NCBI GenBank assembly: GCA_028023455.1
Contig: JAQFVV010006274.1
Location: 5,084,001-5,148,000, forward strand
Direction: 5' to 3'
Length of the DNA stretch: 64,000 nt
Source: Epiperipatus broadwayi
Lineage: Eukaryota > Onychophora > Udeonychophora > Euonychophora > Peripatidae
Shown piece by piece: positions 21,950 through 32,604 of this stretch. A program made the position numbers and the translations under genes. Numbering within the stretch: the first letter of the stretch is position 1; the number at the start of each line of letters is the position of its first letter. The notes beneath the pieces were generated by a model. That model had not been told where the DNA came from. It made no database searches and saw only the letters and a list, made by a program, of their open reading frames with translations.

Positions 21950-22770
21950 TTCAAACTAATTATAATAATATGGTTAATTGGTGTTCAACTAAAAAAATAA
22001 TTATTAATAAAAATTAAACAAAAGTTATGCTGATATCATCACCTCATCTAAAAAGAGGCAGTTTTGAGTTTTTCACTCACACAAATACTTGTACTGGTTT
22101 TCAGTGTGAGGAATATTGCGTGAAAATGGAAGTGGAAAAAATTAAATATCCTTTGTTATTATTGATAACAAAATGTCATGGTTACATCATATTAATCAAC
22201 TTTTACAAAGGTTTAGACATGTTTTATAAATTGTCTTTTTTCATTCCATACAATATATTGAGGATGGTTTATAAGGCATTGTATGAATCTATACTGAGAT
22301 ATGGTATTACACTTTATGGTTTCTCAAGTGCATCAAATTTGAAATAATTTAAAAAGTTTCAATATAAGATTCCACAGTTAATACAGTCAATATGTAGAAG
22401 ATAAAATTAATGATTTGCTTGATTTTGATAAACTGTTACAGATGGTAGTTATAAAGAAAAATTATTTTAATAATTGATTTAAAAAATATATAGCATCTAA
22501 TTATAGTGGTTCCCTTAGGAATAGATATATCATTATGTTTAGGTACAGGAATAAATACGGAAGTAGATTGAGAAGTGCATATATTCCATTGATGTTCAAT
22601 AAATTACCATGTTATAGGATGAACATAGAAAGTATGAATTTGTTAAAAAAGGAATTGAAAAATATTTTTTGTGTCTGTAAAATTACATTAGTGGTTATGT
22701 TGTGCATAATTTGTAATGTTTGATTTATATTCAGTTTATTTTGTATTATTTTTACAAATTATTTTCATTC

Positions 22771-22949
22771 TCTTACAACTGCCCAAGTTTCTGATTCACA
22801 TAAAATAACTCTACAAATAAAATATTTAACTAGCCTTAGATATGATATGTTGGACTATCTGCAGCATCTATGAGTGAATGTTGAATCTATAGAAAATTTA
22901 AACTTTTCAAATACAAACAACTTGTTAGTAATATTACACAAATATACAA
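22771..22949. other. Short AT-rich spacer
   Basis: No coding signal. Separates the end of the plus-strand LINE from the SINE relic. Confidence 0.35.
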
Positions 22950-23122
22950 CACAGATTAGTAATTACATGCTTCGAGTAGTATTATTCTCCACTCTTCTTC
23001 AGGTGTTTCTGGCCTATATGCACAGTGACAATATTCACATAGAATTTGAGCTCGCACCTTTAGATTCTTGAATATTGAATTTAAGACAAACACTCTACCA
23101 AATGAGCTATTCTGTTAAAGGC
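22950..23122 (-). mobile_element. tRNA-headed SINE relic
   Basis: On the minus strand TAGCTCATTTGGTAGAG (23094-23110) is a good A-box. GCTCAAATTC near 23045-23054 is a degraded B-box at roughly the right distance. The body continues through CCAGAAACACCTGAAGAAGA to about 22950. It lies just downstream of the Penelope-like element on the same strand and may share its 3' end. Boundaries are approximate. Confidence 0.45.
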
Positions 23123-23243
23123 AACATATAGTAAAAATTTGATATATTTATATATGAGAGTTGGTTTAAATCCTCCCGAGTCCTTCAATTTTTTTATTAT
23201 TATGAGCAAGACTAATTAGTTTTTTTTTTACTTTATTATATTA

Positions 23244-24290
23244 TTATTGTTTAAAATTTTTCCTAAGAGTAAGATTAATTAGAGGCTTCCATACATTGTG
23301 TATTGCCATACTGGTTTGATGTATAGGATTATTTATCATTGTCATATGAGCAGCTTCCTTGAATTTTCTTCTATGCATTTTTTCCTCTTTATCTAATAAC
23401 TTTGCATTTTCCCAATTAAACATATGGTCATTAGTATATATATGATCTGCTATGGTAGACACATCTGTTTTTTCTCTTTTAACCATTAGCTTGTGCTCTA
23501 ACAATCGCTGTTCAACAAAGCAACAGGTCTCACCAATGTATTTCCTTTCACATTCACATGGTCTTTTGGTGTCTCTTTGTGTTGTTTATTGAAAGTTTCC
23601 TGATGACTACTGATGAATAACCATTCTTCATAAGCATTTGTTCTATGTGAATCTTTTCTTTTTCCAAATCACTGGTTTCTGAACACCTCCTTTGCTGTTC
23701 CATAGAGATAATACAATTCCATGTTTAATGCTTCTCATATGATTGGATGCATATGACAAGTACTTGCCAGTGTGTGTTGGTTTCCTATACACTGTTGTTT
23801 TTACTTTGCCCTGAGGGAGTCTTATCACACGAACATCCAAGAATGCCAATTTTTGTTCCTGTTCTGATTCCATTGTGAAGTTAATTGTAAGAGATATGTT
23901 GCTAATTGTAATTCTATCTCACCATGTGGCCATATCATAAATGTATCATCAACATATCGAAGCCACACTTTAGGTGATCATGAAGTAGTATTTATGACTG
24001 TAGTTTCAAGTTCTTCCATGTAAATGTTGCTGAGCAAGGGTAACAGTGATGATCCCATGGCCATCCTTTGATTTTGTTGGAAGAATTCTGAGTTATATTG
24101 AAAGTATGTTGTTGTTACACAGAATGTTAATAATTCCATGGAAATACTCCAACATATCACATCTAATAATATATCATCATTACAAACCTTCAGACAAATA
24201 TTTAACTAGCCTATTTTTTAATTTCAAAGATCTACAGATTATCATCCAGGGCTTTATTCAAAGTCTTGCTTAGCCATTGCAATTCTCATT
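23244..24290 (-). pseudogene. Penelope-like element (RT and GIY-YIG), broken
   Basis: Minus-strand retroelement read from high to low coordinates. TYFQYNSEFFQQNQRMAMGS and LLSNIYMEELE (24160-23978) are the RT region before the catalytic box. VWLRYVDDTFMIWPHGE carries YVDD at 23942-23956. FLDVRVIR, TTVYRKPTHTGKYLSYASNH (23873-23700) is the C-terminal RT block typical of Penelope elements. KYIGETCCFVEQRLLEHKL through ADHIYTNDHMFNWENAKLL (23570-23390) is the GIY-YIG endonuclease. Frameshifts separate these blocks (for instance near 23880 and 23640), so it is inactive. The 5' part is missing; a family M transposon begins just beyond it at 24312. Confidence 0.85.
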
Positions 24291-24311
24291 TTGTATATAA
24301 ATATATCTGTA

Positions 24312-25296
24312 TACCTGGGTCTTGTTTTACGTGATAGATAGGTTCCTCAGAAAACACGCGCAAACGAAATTGTGCAAAAATAGACGTAACTTACCTTGAA
24401 AAAAGGGGGATACAGACTGTGATTTTTCAAAAATCGCATAAAAGCAAAGCACCAACGTAAAATTACTTTAAAATTCGCACAAAAAAAAAAAATAAGGAAA
24501 TAAAATATGACTAATAAAAAATTTCAAATTTGAAAAAAAATTGATACAAGACAACTTTTTTTAACTATAATATTTAATTTTATTCAAAATAATATATTTT
24601 TATGCATAATTTACAGTACAGTAATTTACATTTTTTTATACACGTTTTAATTGTTATCACTATTTGCCGATATACAGGTTCATTTGCAAACTGGTAAAAA
24701 ATCAAGATTCTTCACAAGAGGAAATACAACTAATGCCAACTTCACTCTCATGTTGTGTTAATGGTTTTTTGGTGACAATGTAATTAGTAATTAATCGTTG
24801 AGACGATGATTTTATTAATTGTTTATGAAGCTCGCGATATCCAGACATACAACCATTTAGCTCTCATTGGAATTTAAGAGCACGTTCGTGATTAGTGTCA
24901 TTAATAAGAAAATAATTAAAAATAAACTTGCGGACCCTAAATGATTAATAATTGATTATGTTCTTTTTTAAAAAGCAAAATTAACACGCACAATGTTTGA
25001 ACAAATTTACATTACAATCTTGTAAAATTTAATGTGTGTATACATAAAATGTGGAAATCATGATTTTAATTTCATTATTGCATAAAATCTTACTATTATA
25101 AAGCACTGAAAATATTGAAATTACTAAGATGAAAGTTGAATTCCAATAATGTGCTATTACTTTCAATATGACGTAAGCGCGTGAAATTTATTATTTAAAG
25201 TAATAGCGCATTATCGGAGTTCGACTTCCGAAGAAACGTGAATCGCGTAACTTCAAAATCGCGTTAAATAAATCCGCATAAAAAGAGACCCAGGTG
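24312..25296 (+). mobile_element. Family M DNA transposon, copy B, full length
   Basis: 985 bp with terminal inverted repeats TACCTGGGTCTTGTTTTACG at the left and the complement of CACCTGGGTCTCTTTTTATG at the right, flanked by TA (24310-24311 and 25297-25298). The paralogous site at 42230-42345 reads through without the element. No protein is encoded, so it depends on a transposase elsewhere; TA target use suggests Tc1/mariner-like but this is unproven. A subterminal hairpin is listed separately. Confidence 0.8.
25134..25228. repeat. Subterminal hairpin of family M
   Basis: CCAATAATGTGCTATTACTTT and, downstream, AAAGTAATAGCGCATTATCG are near complements. Copy C has the same structure at 45328-45423 with better pairing (CCGATAATGCACTATTACTT). 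Conservation in both copies suggests it matters to the element or came with its origin. Confidence 0.6.
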
Positions 25297-25298
25297 TA

Positions 25299-26002
25299 TA
25301 TAGATTTTTACATAATTAGTAATTTGATTTACTACTTTAAACTTCTGATTACATAATTCCATACAATAATTTTCAAAATTAGCTATCATAACACCTACAA
25401 TCTTATTTCATATGTAACTAAACAGAGTGTGCTTCTTCATTATAGTAATTTGAAATTAATATGTGAAAGTAAAATTAACTGTCAATAAGCAATATATATT
25501 TCAACAAAAATGATATTGATTTTTATGTAGTCATAACAAAGATTAAAGTTCAGAATAAAAACATTATGATAATGCAAAGATCATAGCAGGCATATAAATT
25601 ATAATAATTTAATTCAATATTTTAAGTATTTTTACACATTATCTTAGGACCTCTTGTCATGACATAATGATTAGCACTTCTACATGCAACACCCTCAAGA
25701 TTTGTTTCCAGGTTATAAAAGAATTAGGATTTTTCATCAACCTAGCTAGCCTATAGCTAACACAATTAGCCATATAACTATTAGTTGGTAAATAGATATC
25801 TATATATTTTTAGCATGAATGTCAAGTATTGAAAATCCACTAAAACCTTTATCATTTGGAAAGTTTGAAACAATAATTTTTTTCATTGGTCTATGGAGGA
25901 GTGTTGGGAAAACCTTTATTAGCACTGGACTATTTATAATTTAATATATGTTTTCATAATTCACCTTAAGGAAATCTGCCAATGATAAAAGTTAGACTAA
26001 TA
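25299..26002. other. AT-rich DNA, old repeat and possible SINE relic
   Basis: The first 90 bases match 42262-42350, marking an older repeat into which the family M copy inserted. Near 25665-25735 the words TGACATAATGATTAG (A-box-like) and TGTTTCCAGG suggest a heavily decayed tRNA-derived SINE. I would not call it on this alone. Nothing else seen. Confidence 0.35.
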
Positions 26003-26006
26003 ATAT

Positions 26007-26671
26007 TGTTGTATACATATGTAAATAGAGCTAGTAAAGGCACACATTTAATTAAGTGAAATAAAAGTAATTAGATCGGGCTGCATCAAATAAATAAAGT
26101 AATTACAGAGGCATTGTTTAACATATTGGATTATCAAGGGAATTAATAACCAAATGAAGCAGTTTGCACACACGTGAAAAAATGTATTAGTACTCCAGAA
26201 AAGAAGTGATGAGAGTGGGATTTCCAAACGTGGCAATATAAAAAAGAGTGGGAAAAATATATCGCTCTGTTGTCCCTTTGGTTCTCCATGAGTGCTGCTT
26301 CCTTTTGGACTGTGATCCCAGGTTCTCGGCGCCTGTAGGTGAATCAGGCCAATTAGAGTAAAAGCAGACCACACTGGTCTTAATATAATTTCTAAATGCC
26401 CTAAGTGGCTTTTACAAGGATTTATTTTCATCACCTAGTCAAGGTACTGTGTGTTTTTGTATTATTGTAGACAGAGAGAGGGATTTGAATTTTAATGCAG
26501 TCAGATTATGTATATATATATATATGTATGTATGTTAACCAATTACCAAAAATGTAGTTTAGTGTGAATTATTATGTACCAATAAAGATCTAGTGTAAAT
26601 TAGTCGGTAATTCTTATTTAAAATTAAGTATTTATATTTGCAATCGTTCAGCTACAGCTCAGGACACTGCA
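26007..26671 (+). repeat. 5' LTR of element B
   Basis: 665 bp. A TATA-like TATAAAAAAG lies at about 26237. It differs from the 3' LTR at scattered positions and small indels (for example a longer TATATATATATGTATG near 26511), so the element is not recent. Confidence 0.85.
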
Positions 26672-26677
26672 AATTTC

Positions 26678-26690
26678 TGGCGCAGTCTCA
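26678..26690 (+). promoter_or_regulatory. Primer binding site of element B
   Basis: TGGCGCAGTCTCA starts six bases after the LTR. TGGCGCAGTC is shared with gypsy elements thought to be primed by a tRNA-Ser; that assignment is from memory and unverified here. Confidence 0.45.
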
Positions 26691-26748
26691 AACAACCTTA
26701 AATTATGTGTTAGGGCAGAACAGCATAGGCAAATTCGACACCAGTAAC

Positions 26749-27633
26749 ATGTCCGAATGGCCGTTATATAGAACACAGATCAAAAATTTCTTTACTTTGA
26801 ACGCAATTGATGATAACAAGAGAAAAATAGCGGCCCTAATGTGTTATGGTGGGAAAAGAGAAATTGAGGTTATTTATAAAAATTTTGAATCGCCTTTGCC
26901 TGAGAAAGTCAAGTACGAAGAAGTGATCAAGAAGTTAAATGATCAGTTTAGCCTCTGTCCCTCTCGCCACATAGCTAGATTAACTCTCCGAAATAGGAAA
27001 CAATTTAGCAGTGAGAAAATTAATGATTATAATCTAGCTTTAAGAGAATTGGCTAAAGATTGTAACTACTGTGATTTTGTTGACGAAATTTTAATGGACC
27101 AGCTACTTTGGGGCATGGCCGATGATAGGCTCAGACAGCAATTGCTAGTAGAAACGGAGTTAACTTACGAAATGGCCATCAAAAAGGGTATAGCGTATGA
27201 GCTGATATTGGAGCAGGCACAAGCTTTTAGATTTAAATCAGATGAAACCACAAAAATGGGGGTATTCAAAACGTACAGAGGAAATCAAAGCCCAATAAAG
27301 TCAAATACTAGTAACTCTAAAATAATATGTTTCTGTTGTGGCAAAACGGGCCATATTTCAAGAGAATGCAAATGGCAGAGAGAAGCGTGTTTTAAATGCG
27401 GCAAAAAAGGCCATTTGTCACGCGTCTGTAGACAAGACGACAAAGGAAAAATAAAAGAACATGCCCACATGCCTCATGATAGGGGAGGGAAATTTGAAAC
27501 CACCCACATGATTAAAAATCTAAACGTTAAAAGTATACGCCAGTTTATGACTAAACTTAAAATTTACGGTGAAGAAATAAAAATGGAATTTGATAGCGAA
27601 TCGGCAATTTCCATAATTTCACGGTCAGATTAG
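26749..27633 (+). CDS. Gag-like protein with two CCHC knuckles
   Basis: The open frame runs from the LTR (first candidate codon TTG at 26638). The first in-frame ATG is 26749, giving about 294 residues. Homology to element C begins slightly before this ATG, so the true start is probably lost by mutation upstream. The capsid-like part (MSEWPLYRTQ to LEQAQAF) is followed by two zinc knuckles, CFCCGKTGHISREC and CFKCGKKGHLSRVC (27331-27432), which bind RNA. The end (KMEFDSESAISIIS) runs into the protease active-site region, with DSES where D-S/T-G is usual. In life it would be a Gag-Pol precursor that packages element RNA. A frameshift near 27625 separates it from the rest of protease. Confidence 0.8.
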   Translation: MSEWPLYRTQIKNFFTLNAIDDNKRKIAALMCYGGKREIEVIYKNFESPLPEKVKYEEVIKKLNDQFSLCPSRHIARLTLRNRKQFSSEKINDYNLALRELAKDCNYCDFVDEILMDQLLWGMADDRLRQQLLVETELTYEMAIKKGIAYELILEQAQAFRFKSDETTKMGVFKTYRGNQSPIKSNTSNSKIICFCCGKTGHISRECKWQREACFKCGKKGHLSRVCRQDDKGKIKEHAHMPHDRGGKFETTHMIKNLNVKSIRQFMTKLKIYGEEIKMEFDSESAISIISRSD

Positions 27634-27816
27634 AAAAAACAAATATTAAAGCGAGAGACGTAAATGATAATGCCCTCAAAATAATTGGTGAGGTTAAAGC
27701 GCCAATTAAATACAACGGCAAAAAAGCGAATCTACCTCTATATATTGTAAATGGTAAAATTAACCCCATTGTAGGGAGGGAATGGTTTCGCAAGATCGGG
27801 ATACAAATTAATATAA
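27634..27816 (+). pseudogene. Protease C-terminus of element B
   Basis: In another frame the sequence goes on as protease (KIIGEVKAPIKYNGKKANLP) to INPIVGREWFRKIGI, the conserved link before RT in gypsy polyproteins. It is cut at 27816 by the solo LTR. The retained DSES active-site word and the frameshift both argue against activity. Confidence 0.7.
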
Positions 27817-29842
27817 TGTAACGATATATATATATATGCCGTTACATTAATTTAAAATAAAATCTTAAAGTTCGCAAATAAAAATAAAATCTATTAAAAA
27901 AAAAAACTAAACGCTAAAATTAAAATGTTTGTTAAACGTATATATTCGCACAGATGCAAAACTTTAAAAATATTTTTTTAAAAAACAAATAAATAAGTAT
28001 TTGAACGTACTTTTTTATAAAAAAGTACAAGATTTAAAGATAAAATATTTTTGTAGATGGAAATGATTGTTTATTAATTATACAAAAGCTGTGTAATCAA
28101 AAAGTCAGATGAAAAATAGATAAGAGAATAAATAGATTTTAGCTTGACCAATGGAAGCAAATAAAGGCCCGGACCATAACGAAAAAATGGAACAGTGACG
28201 TTTTTGTTCGTGGAATCCATAGGAGGACAATAAAAAGAAAAATATTGAGTTCCAGTCAGTTTCCAGTGTGATTTGGTAAGAAGAACGACAAGACGCACTT
28301 GTCGTTCTCTATCACTTATTTTAAAAATGAAAAGACTGTGATACCAGAATGGAACCAGCTAATGCCACCTCCAGAACATTATCTTCCAATGGAGATGTCA
28401 CGGGAATTAAAAACAGGAACCTGGACTCTTCTACCGTGAGCTATGAACTTTTCAAATTAACAAAAAAAAAAAAAAGTAATTAAGAACTTGAAAGATTTGA
28501 TCAGTTAATCTAAATTTTAAAAAAAAGAACTTTTCTCTGACTTATGTTTCAAATTAATTATAAATGTTTAATTTTTACATATTTGTTTGCTAAAAAAATC
28601 ATTTCCATTTTATTATTTTATTTGTATTAATATTTATCGTTTAAATTATTAAATGCATTAAATTTAAATTGGGGTATAGACATTGCATGGATTCGTTAGC
28701 GGTTAATTGTTACTGTTTCATATTCGATTGGAATATATAGGTCATTGGTGTCTCTGCGGCATCTTATAATGAATCCTATTGGGCTTCTTGTATTCCTCTG
28801 CAATTGATGTCATCGATGACTTTGTATTTTGATCGGTTATGTTTATTCTGGAATGTTTTTGACAGCGGAATCTATGCAGCCGATCTATACTCAACATTAT
28901 AAAACAAATTTTATAAAATTCATCTGTGCGAATGTATCTAAATGTTAAATTTAAGTCGGGCGTGAATGGCTATATAGTTTTGTAAAGTTATATTAAGGGA
29001 GGGTAATCTTAGGTTATTCGTTTCGTAGTTGAATTAGGTCAATGGATTGGATATATTTGTGTAATTAATAGTTGTAGTATGAGTTTCGCTACATGCAGAA
29101 TCGCTGTATACACCACACCAACCCTTTGCCTATGGATGGGATTGTAAGTCGGCAAAAAGGACCGCAGTCCCTTCCTATGGAGTTTTTATTTTATTGTTCT
29201 TCTTGCCATACAGATGTAACATTCCTGTATTGGTTAAGAGTCAATGTCTTCTCTAACTATACTGTTCAGATGTCCATTCCTGACAGCATAGTATATTTGT
29301 GCTGTTGTATTTCATGCTACATTGAATACATAAATATATCAGATGGATTGAGGCCGGTTTGACTGCGAACTTTTGGCCTAAGGTTAAATAAGGGATAGAA
29401 TATTTTCTTTTCAAATGCAGATCTATATAGTATATTCATACTCGACCCTCTAAATAAAATATTAAACTCATTGCAATCTATTTAAATGTAAAATTAAAAG
29501 TTAATATAAAAATCTAAATGTTAAATCTATTCCTCAAAATTTAAAATGATTCAAAATTTATATGTGCGTAAATAAATATTTTTATGTGTTAATTTCTGGC
29601 AGTGGCTTTTATTTTTTTATATTTAAGATATAAAGTTATATTTTATTATCTCTGCTACTCCCTGAGCTAGTAACGTTGAGGTAGTAACGTTGGGCTAACG
29701 ATCTAAATATTTAAATAAAGTGGAATCTTAACAGCGCGTATCTGCCTACTTTATAAATTTTTCTAGGCTCAAATGCTAGATGGCGTCCTTGTATTGCAGT
29801 TTGCGGTTAGATTCGATCATCCACTTCTTTTGGATCGTTATA
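27817..29842 (+). mobile_element. Solo LTR (2026 bp) inside element B pol
   Basis: The insert begins TGTAACGAT and ends ATCGTTATA, giving short inverted termini. It is flanked by ATAA on both sides (27813-27816 and 29843-29846). If the insert and one ATAA are ignored, the pol reading frame runs straight across the site, strong support for the boundaries. No internal gag or pol is present, so LTR-LTR recombination has removed the body. The start is palindromic: TGTAACG and, after a TA run, CGTTACATTA. A small relative in reverse orientation lies at 51969-52225. The frame at 29093-29362 is unlike known proteins. Confidence 0.75.
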
Positions 29843-29846
29843 ATAA

Positions 29847-30872
29847 AGAAAATCTCTTTGAAAGATGAACTAGTTAATAAATATCCAGATCTGTTCAATG
29901 AGAAACTGGGATTGATCGCATCAAAACCAGTAAAAATAAAACTATCGGAAAATGCACGACCGGTTGTTTGCAAAACCGCATAAGATTTCGTTTGCACAAA
30001 AAATTAAAGTCGAAGACAAGTTAAAGTCATTGGTGGATAAAGAAGTGTTGACACCCATCGAAACATCTGATTGGGCCACGCCTTTAGTAGTAATAACTAA
30101 GCCTAATGGGGAAATTAGATTATGCAGAGATTACCGAATAACTGTAAATAAATTTTTAAACAGGGGAGCTTATCCTGTCCCAAATGTAAGGGAAGTTTTG
30201 GCCGGTCTGCAAAACCCTTTCTATTTTGTGAAGCTAGACCTTAATTCCACTTTCCACCAGATTCAGATTACCGAAAAATCAGCAGAAATCTTGGCTTTAA
30301 TGACCCATATGGGTCTATTTAGGTGCAATCGTTTACCTTTTGGCATATCCATAGCCCCAAATATATTTCAGTCAAGGATCAATGTTTTACTACAGGGTCT
30401 AGAAGGGGTCATTCCCTATTACGATGACATACTTATCATGGCTACATCACAAGAAATGTTGCACAACAGATTATTTATCGTATGCGAAAAACTTAATAAA
30501 TCTGGGGTTAAATTAAATGCCAGCAAGAGCGTATGGATGTCAAAAGAATTGACGTTTCTAGGCCATTTGATTTCTAATAAAGGGACGAGACCATCCCTGG
30601 AGAAAGTAAATGCAGTGAAAAATGCATCACCACCTACTAATATTAAACAGTTACAGGCTTTCTTAGGTCTCATAAACTTCTTTGAGCCTTTCTTGAAAGG
30701 TAAAGCTCACATAGTTAAGCCATTATACGAACTATTAAAAAAAGATCAGAAGTGGCATTGGTCTAGAATTCACGAAGAAGCGTTCTGTCGGACAAAAACT
30801 TTATTGTCATCTGAGAAACTATTGGAGCATTATAATAATAATTTAGAAGTACGCTTAACAACTGACGCATAA
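29847..30872 (+). pseudogene. RT domain of element B
   Basis: The block starts with SLKDELVNKYPDLF and carries WATPLVVITKPNGEIRLCRDY, VKLDLNSTFHQIQI, LPFGISIAPNIFQ and the catalytic YYDD at 30417-30428 (usual form Y-L/V-DD). It goes on to FLGHLISNKG and the connection LQAFLGLINFFEPF. All three catalytic aspartates appear present (LDL and DD). One frameshift near 29980 separates the first part (29780-29983 frame) from the rest (29952-30872). Copies cDNA from element RNA in an intact relative. Confidence 0.85.
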
Positions 30873-31359
30873 GAGTGGGAAGTGGGGGCGGTGCTATCTC
30901 ACCCATGTCACAAAGGGGAATGCCCTATTGCTTACGCATCGAAAACTCTTTCAAAATCAGAGAAAAACGATAGCCAAATTGACAAGGAGGCTTTGGCTAA
31001 AATGTTCGGCCTTAAAAAATTTCCATCAATTCCTGTTCGGTAGGAATTTCCACATAATTACAGACCACAAGCCACTACTGGGTACTTTGGGCCATGATCG
31101 TTTAGCTCCCGAACATTTAAGCCCATGTATGATGTGCTGGAGAAACATAATGTCAGCATATGACTACATATTAGAATACAAAAAAGGACAAGAGATTGCA
31201 CACACCAATGCGTTATCAAGAATGCCGAATAAGCAAGAACAATCAATGATTGAGGCAGAAATAAATTATAATGACACCCTAAACTCAGAAATACTGAATA
31301 GCAAATGTGTAGCCAATTGGACGAGCTCCGATCAGGGCTATAAAATACTTATGGGATGA
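30873..31359 (+). pseudogene. RNase H domain of element B
   Basis: The stop at 30870-30872 falls inside the first RNase H motif, between TTDA and EWEVGAVL. The sequence goes on as IAYASKTLSKSE, shifts frame near 31015, and continues KNFHQFLFGRNFHIITDHKPLLGTLG and LEYKKGQEIAHTNALSRMPNK. In gypsy elements this domain removes RNA from the hybrid during reverse transcription. Broken by one stop and one frameshift. Confidence 0.8.
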
Positions 31360-32240
31360 ATCAAAAATGGATGGCCACCTTTAAAGCCTCAGTACGTTGA
31401 CCCAGGGTTCTGGGAAAATCGTAATAAACTATCTATATACAAAGTATGCATATTAATGGGCGATCAGGTCGTGATACCATTGGAAGGCCAACAGCAAGTA
31501 TTGAACTTACTTCACGAGGGCCACCCTGGAGTTGTGAGCTAAAGCACTGGGTCGCAACTACGTCTGGTGGCCAAAAATTACCGTCGACATAGAATGAAAT
31601 ATCAAAAAATGTTCAGCATGTCAAACAGAAATGAACATGAGAGCTAAGATATACAATTTGTGGCCAGCTGCTACAAAAGCATGGCAAAGAGTCCACATAG
31701 ACCATGCTGGACTGGTGAATGAAAAACTCTTGCTCGTAGTGATAGATGCATTCTCAAAGTGGACAGAGCGCCGAATTGTAAAAGATTTAACTGCTACTGA
31801 AACAGTTAAGACGTTAAATGCTGTGTTTACGTGACACGGTTTACCGGAAACCATCGTGTCTGATAATGGAACTGCGTTCATAGCTAGGGAAATAGAAAGC
31901 TATTTTCATGATAATGGCATCAGACACATACGTACACCACCATATCACCCGGAGTTGAATGGTCTGGCAGAGAAGGCTGTCGAAATAAAAAGGCGTTAAA
32001 GAAATCAAGTAATAGGGATTTACATCAAGCAATTGATAACGCAATGCTGTGGCAACACGCAAACGCCATCAACGGCCACCGGGAAATCACCCGCAGAATG
32101 GTTAATGGGCAGGAAACTGTGTATTAAATTAGACTTATTACTGCCAGATCCTGTCGAAAATGACAACAGCGACAAAAATGTAAACAAGTTTGTAATCGGG
32201 GATAAAGTTTGGGTCCAGGATGTGTTGCAAAAGAAATGAG
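31360..32240 (+). pseudogene. Integrase of element B, broken
   Basis: The zinc-binding region shows HEGHPGVVS near 31515 and FSACQTEM near 31612. The core follows: WQRVHIDHAG with LLLVVIDAFSKW (31690-31765), VSDNGTAF near 31860, and PYHPELNGLAEKAVE near 31945-31985. These hold candidate D, D and E residues of the DDE triad. In-frame stops occur near 31540, 31832 and 31999, with several frame changes. The tail (KSPAEWLMGRKL, KFVIGDKVWVQD) is recognisable to 32240. It would insert cDNA into host DNA in an intact relative. Confidence 0.8.
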
Positions 32241-32604
32241 TAGAGGGAATAATTATGAAACTGTTGTCTCAACAAATAGTAATCTTGCACTACACGATGG
32301 TACTAGCTAAAGAAGACACGTAAACCACATCCATCAGCAAGTTGTAGAGGAAATACAAACGTTACCTGACATTACAAACAAATTATTGTTGAATGAGCAG
32401 CAAACCATAGAAATGAAAATGACAGCGACCAATGGAGACAGAGACAGCACCAACGAATAGTGAGAATGATACAGCATTGAGCTCAAAGCCAGATGAAACA
32501 CAAAGCAATACAGCCAGACCAAAACGGAAAATCCGGAGACCGGACAAACTAAAAGATTATACATTGTGCCATTACACAACTATCTTTTCTGGAGTAAGGG
32601 GAGG
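32241..32604 (+). other. Pol C-terminal relic and polypurine tract
   Basis: A frame at 32432-32626 carries PKRKIRRPDKLKDYT, like the basic end of gypsy Pol proteins, just before the purine tract AAGGGGAGG (32596-32604). In element C a corresponding GTAAGAGGAGGAG precedes its LTR. Confidence 0.6.

Larger units (their letters stand above)
19665..22770 (+). pseudogene. Fragmented LINE, plus strand
   Basis: Same family as the minus-strand fragment beside it. At 19673 the plus strand reads AGPDEIDTNIM, like the early RT motif. YADDTILL is coded from 20410, with an intact YADD at 20410-20421. The frame is then cut at 20473 by a 1476-bp TIR element and resumes at 21950 (NYNNMVNWCSTKK, then 22027-22347 and 22535-22723). 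The C-terminal words MLISSPHLKRG and YIPLMFNKLPC match the minus copy. Several frameshifts are visible and the 3' tail is not found. A SINE and simple repeats lie between 19750 and 20405. The link of the 19673 motif to the same copy is inference. Confidence 0.65.

Noticed and set aside
25665-25735. Possible tRNA-like A-box region
   Set aside because: The B-box is too degraded and the ends do not pair, so I only mention it under the flanking region.
29093-29362. 89-residue ORF in the solo LTR as a gene
   Set aside because: It lies wholly inside a long terminal repeat, shows no motif, and has no related frame in the small copy at 51969-52225.
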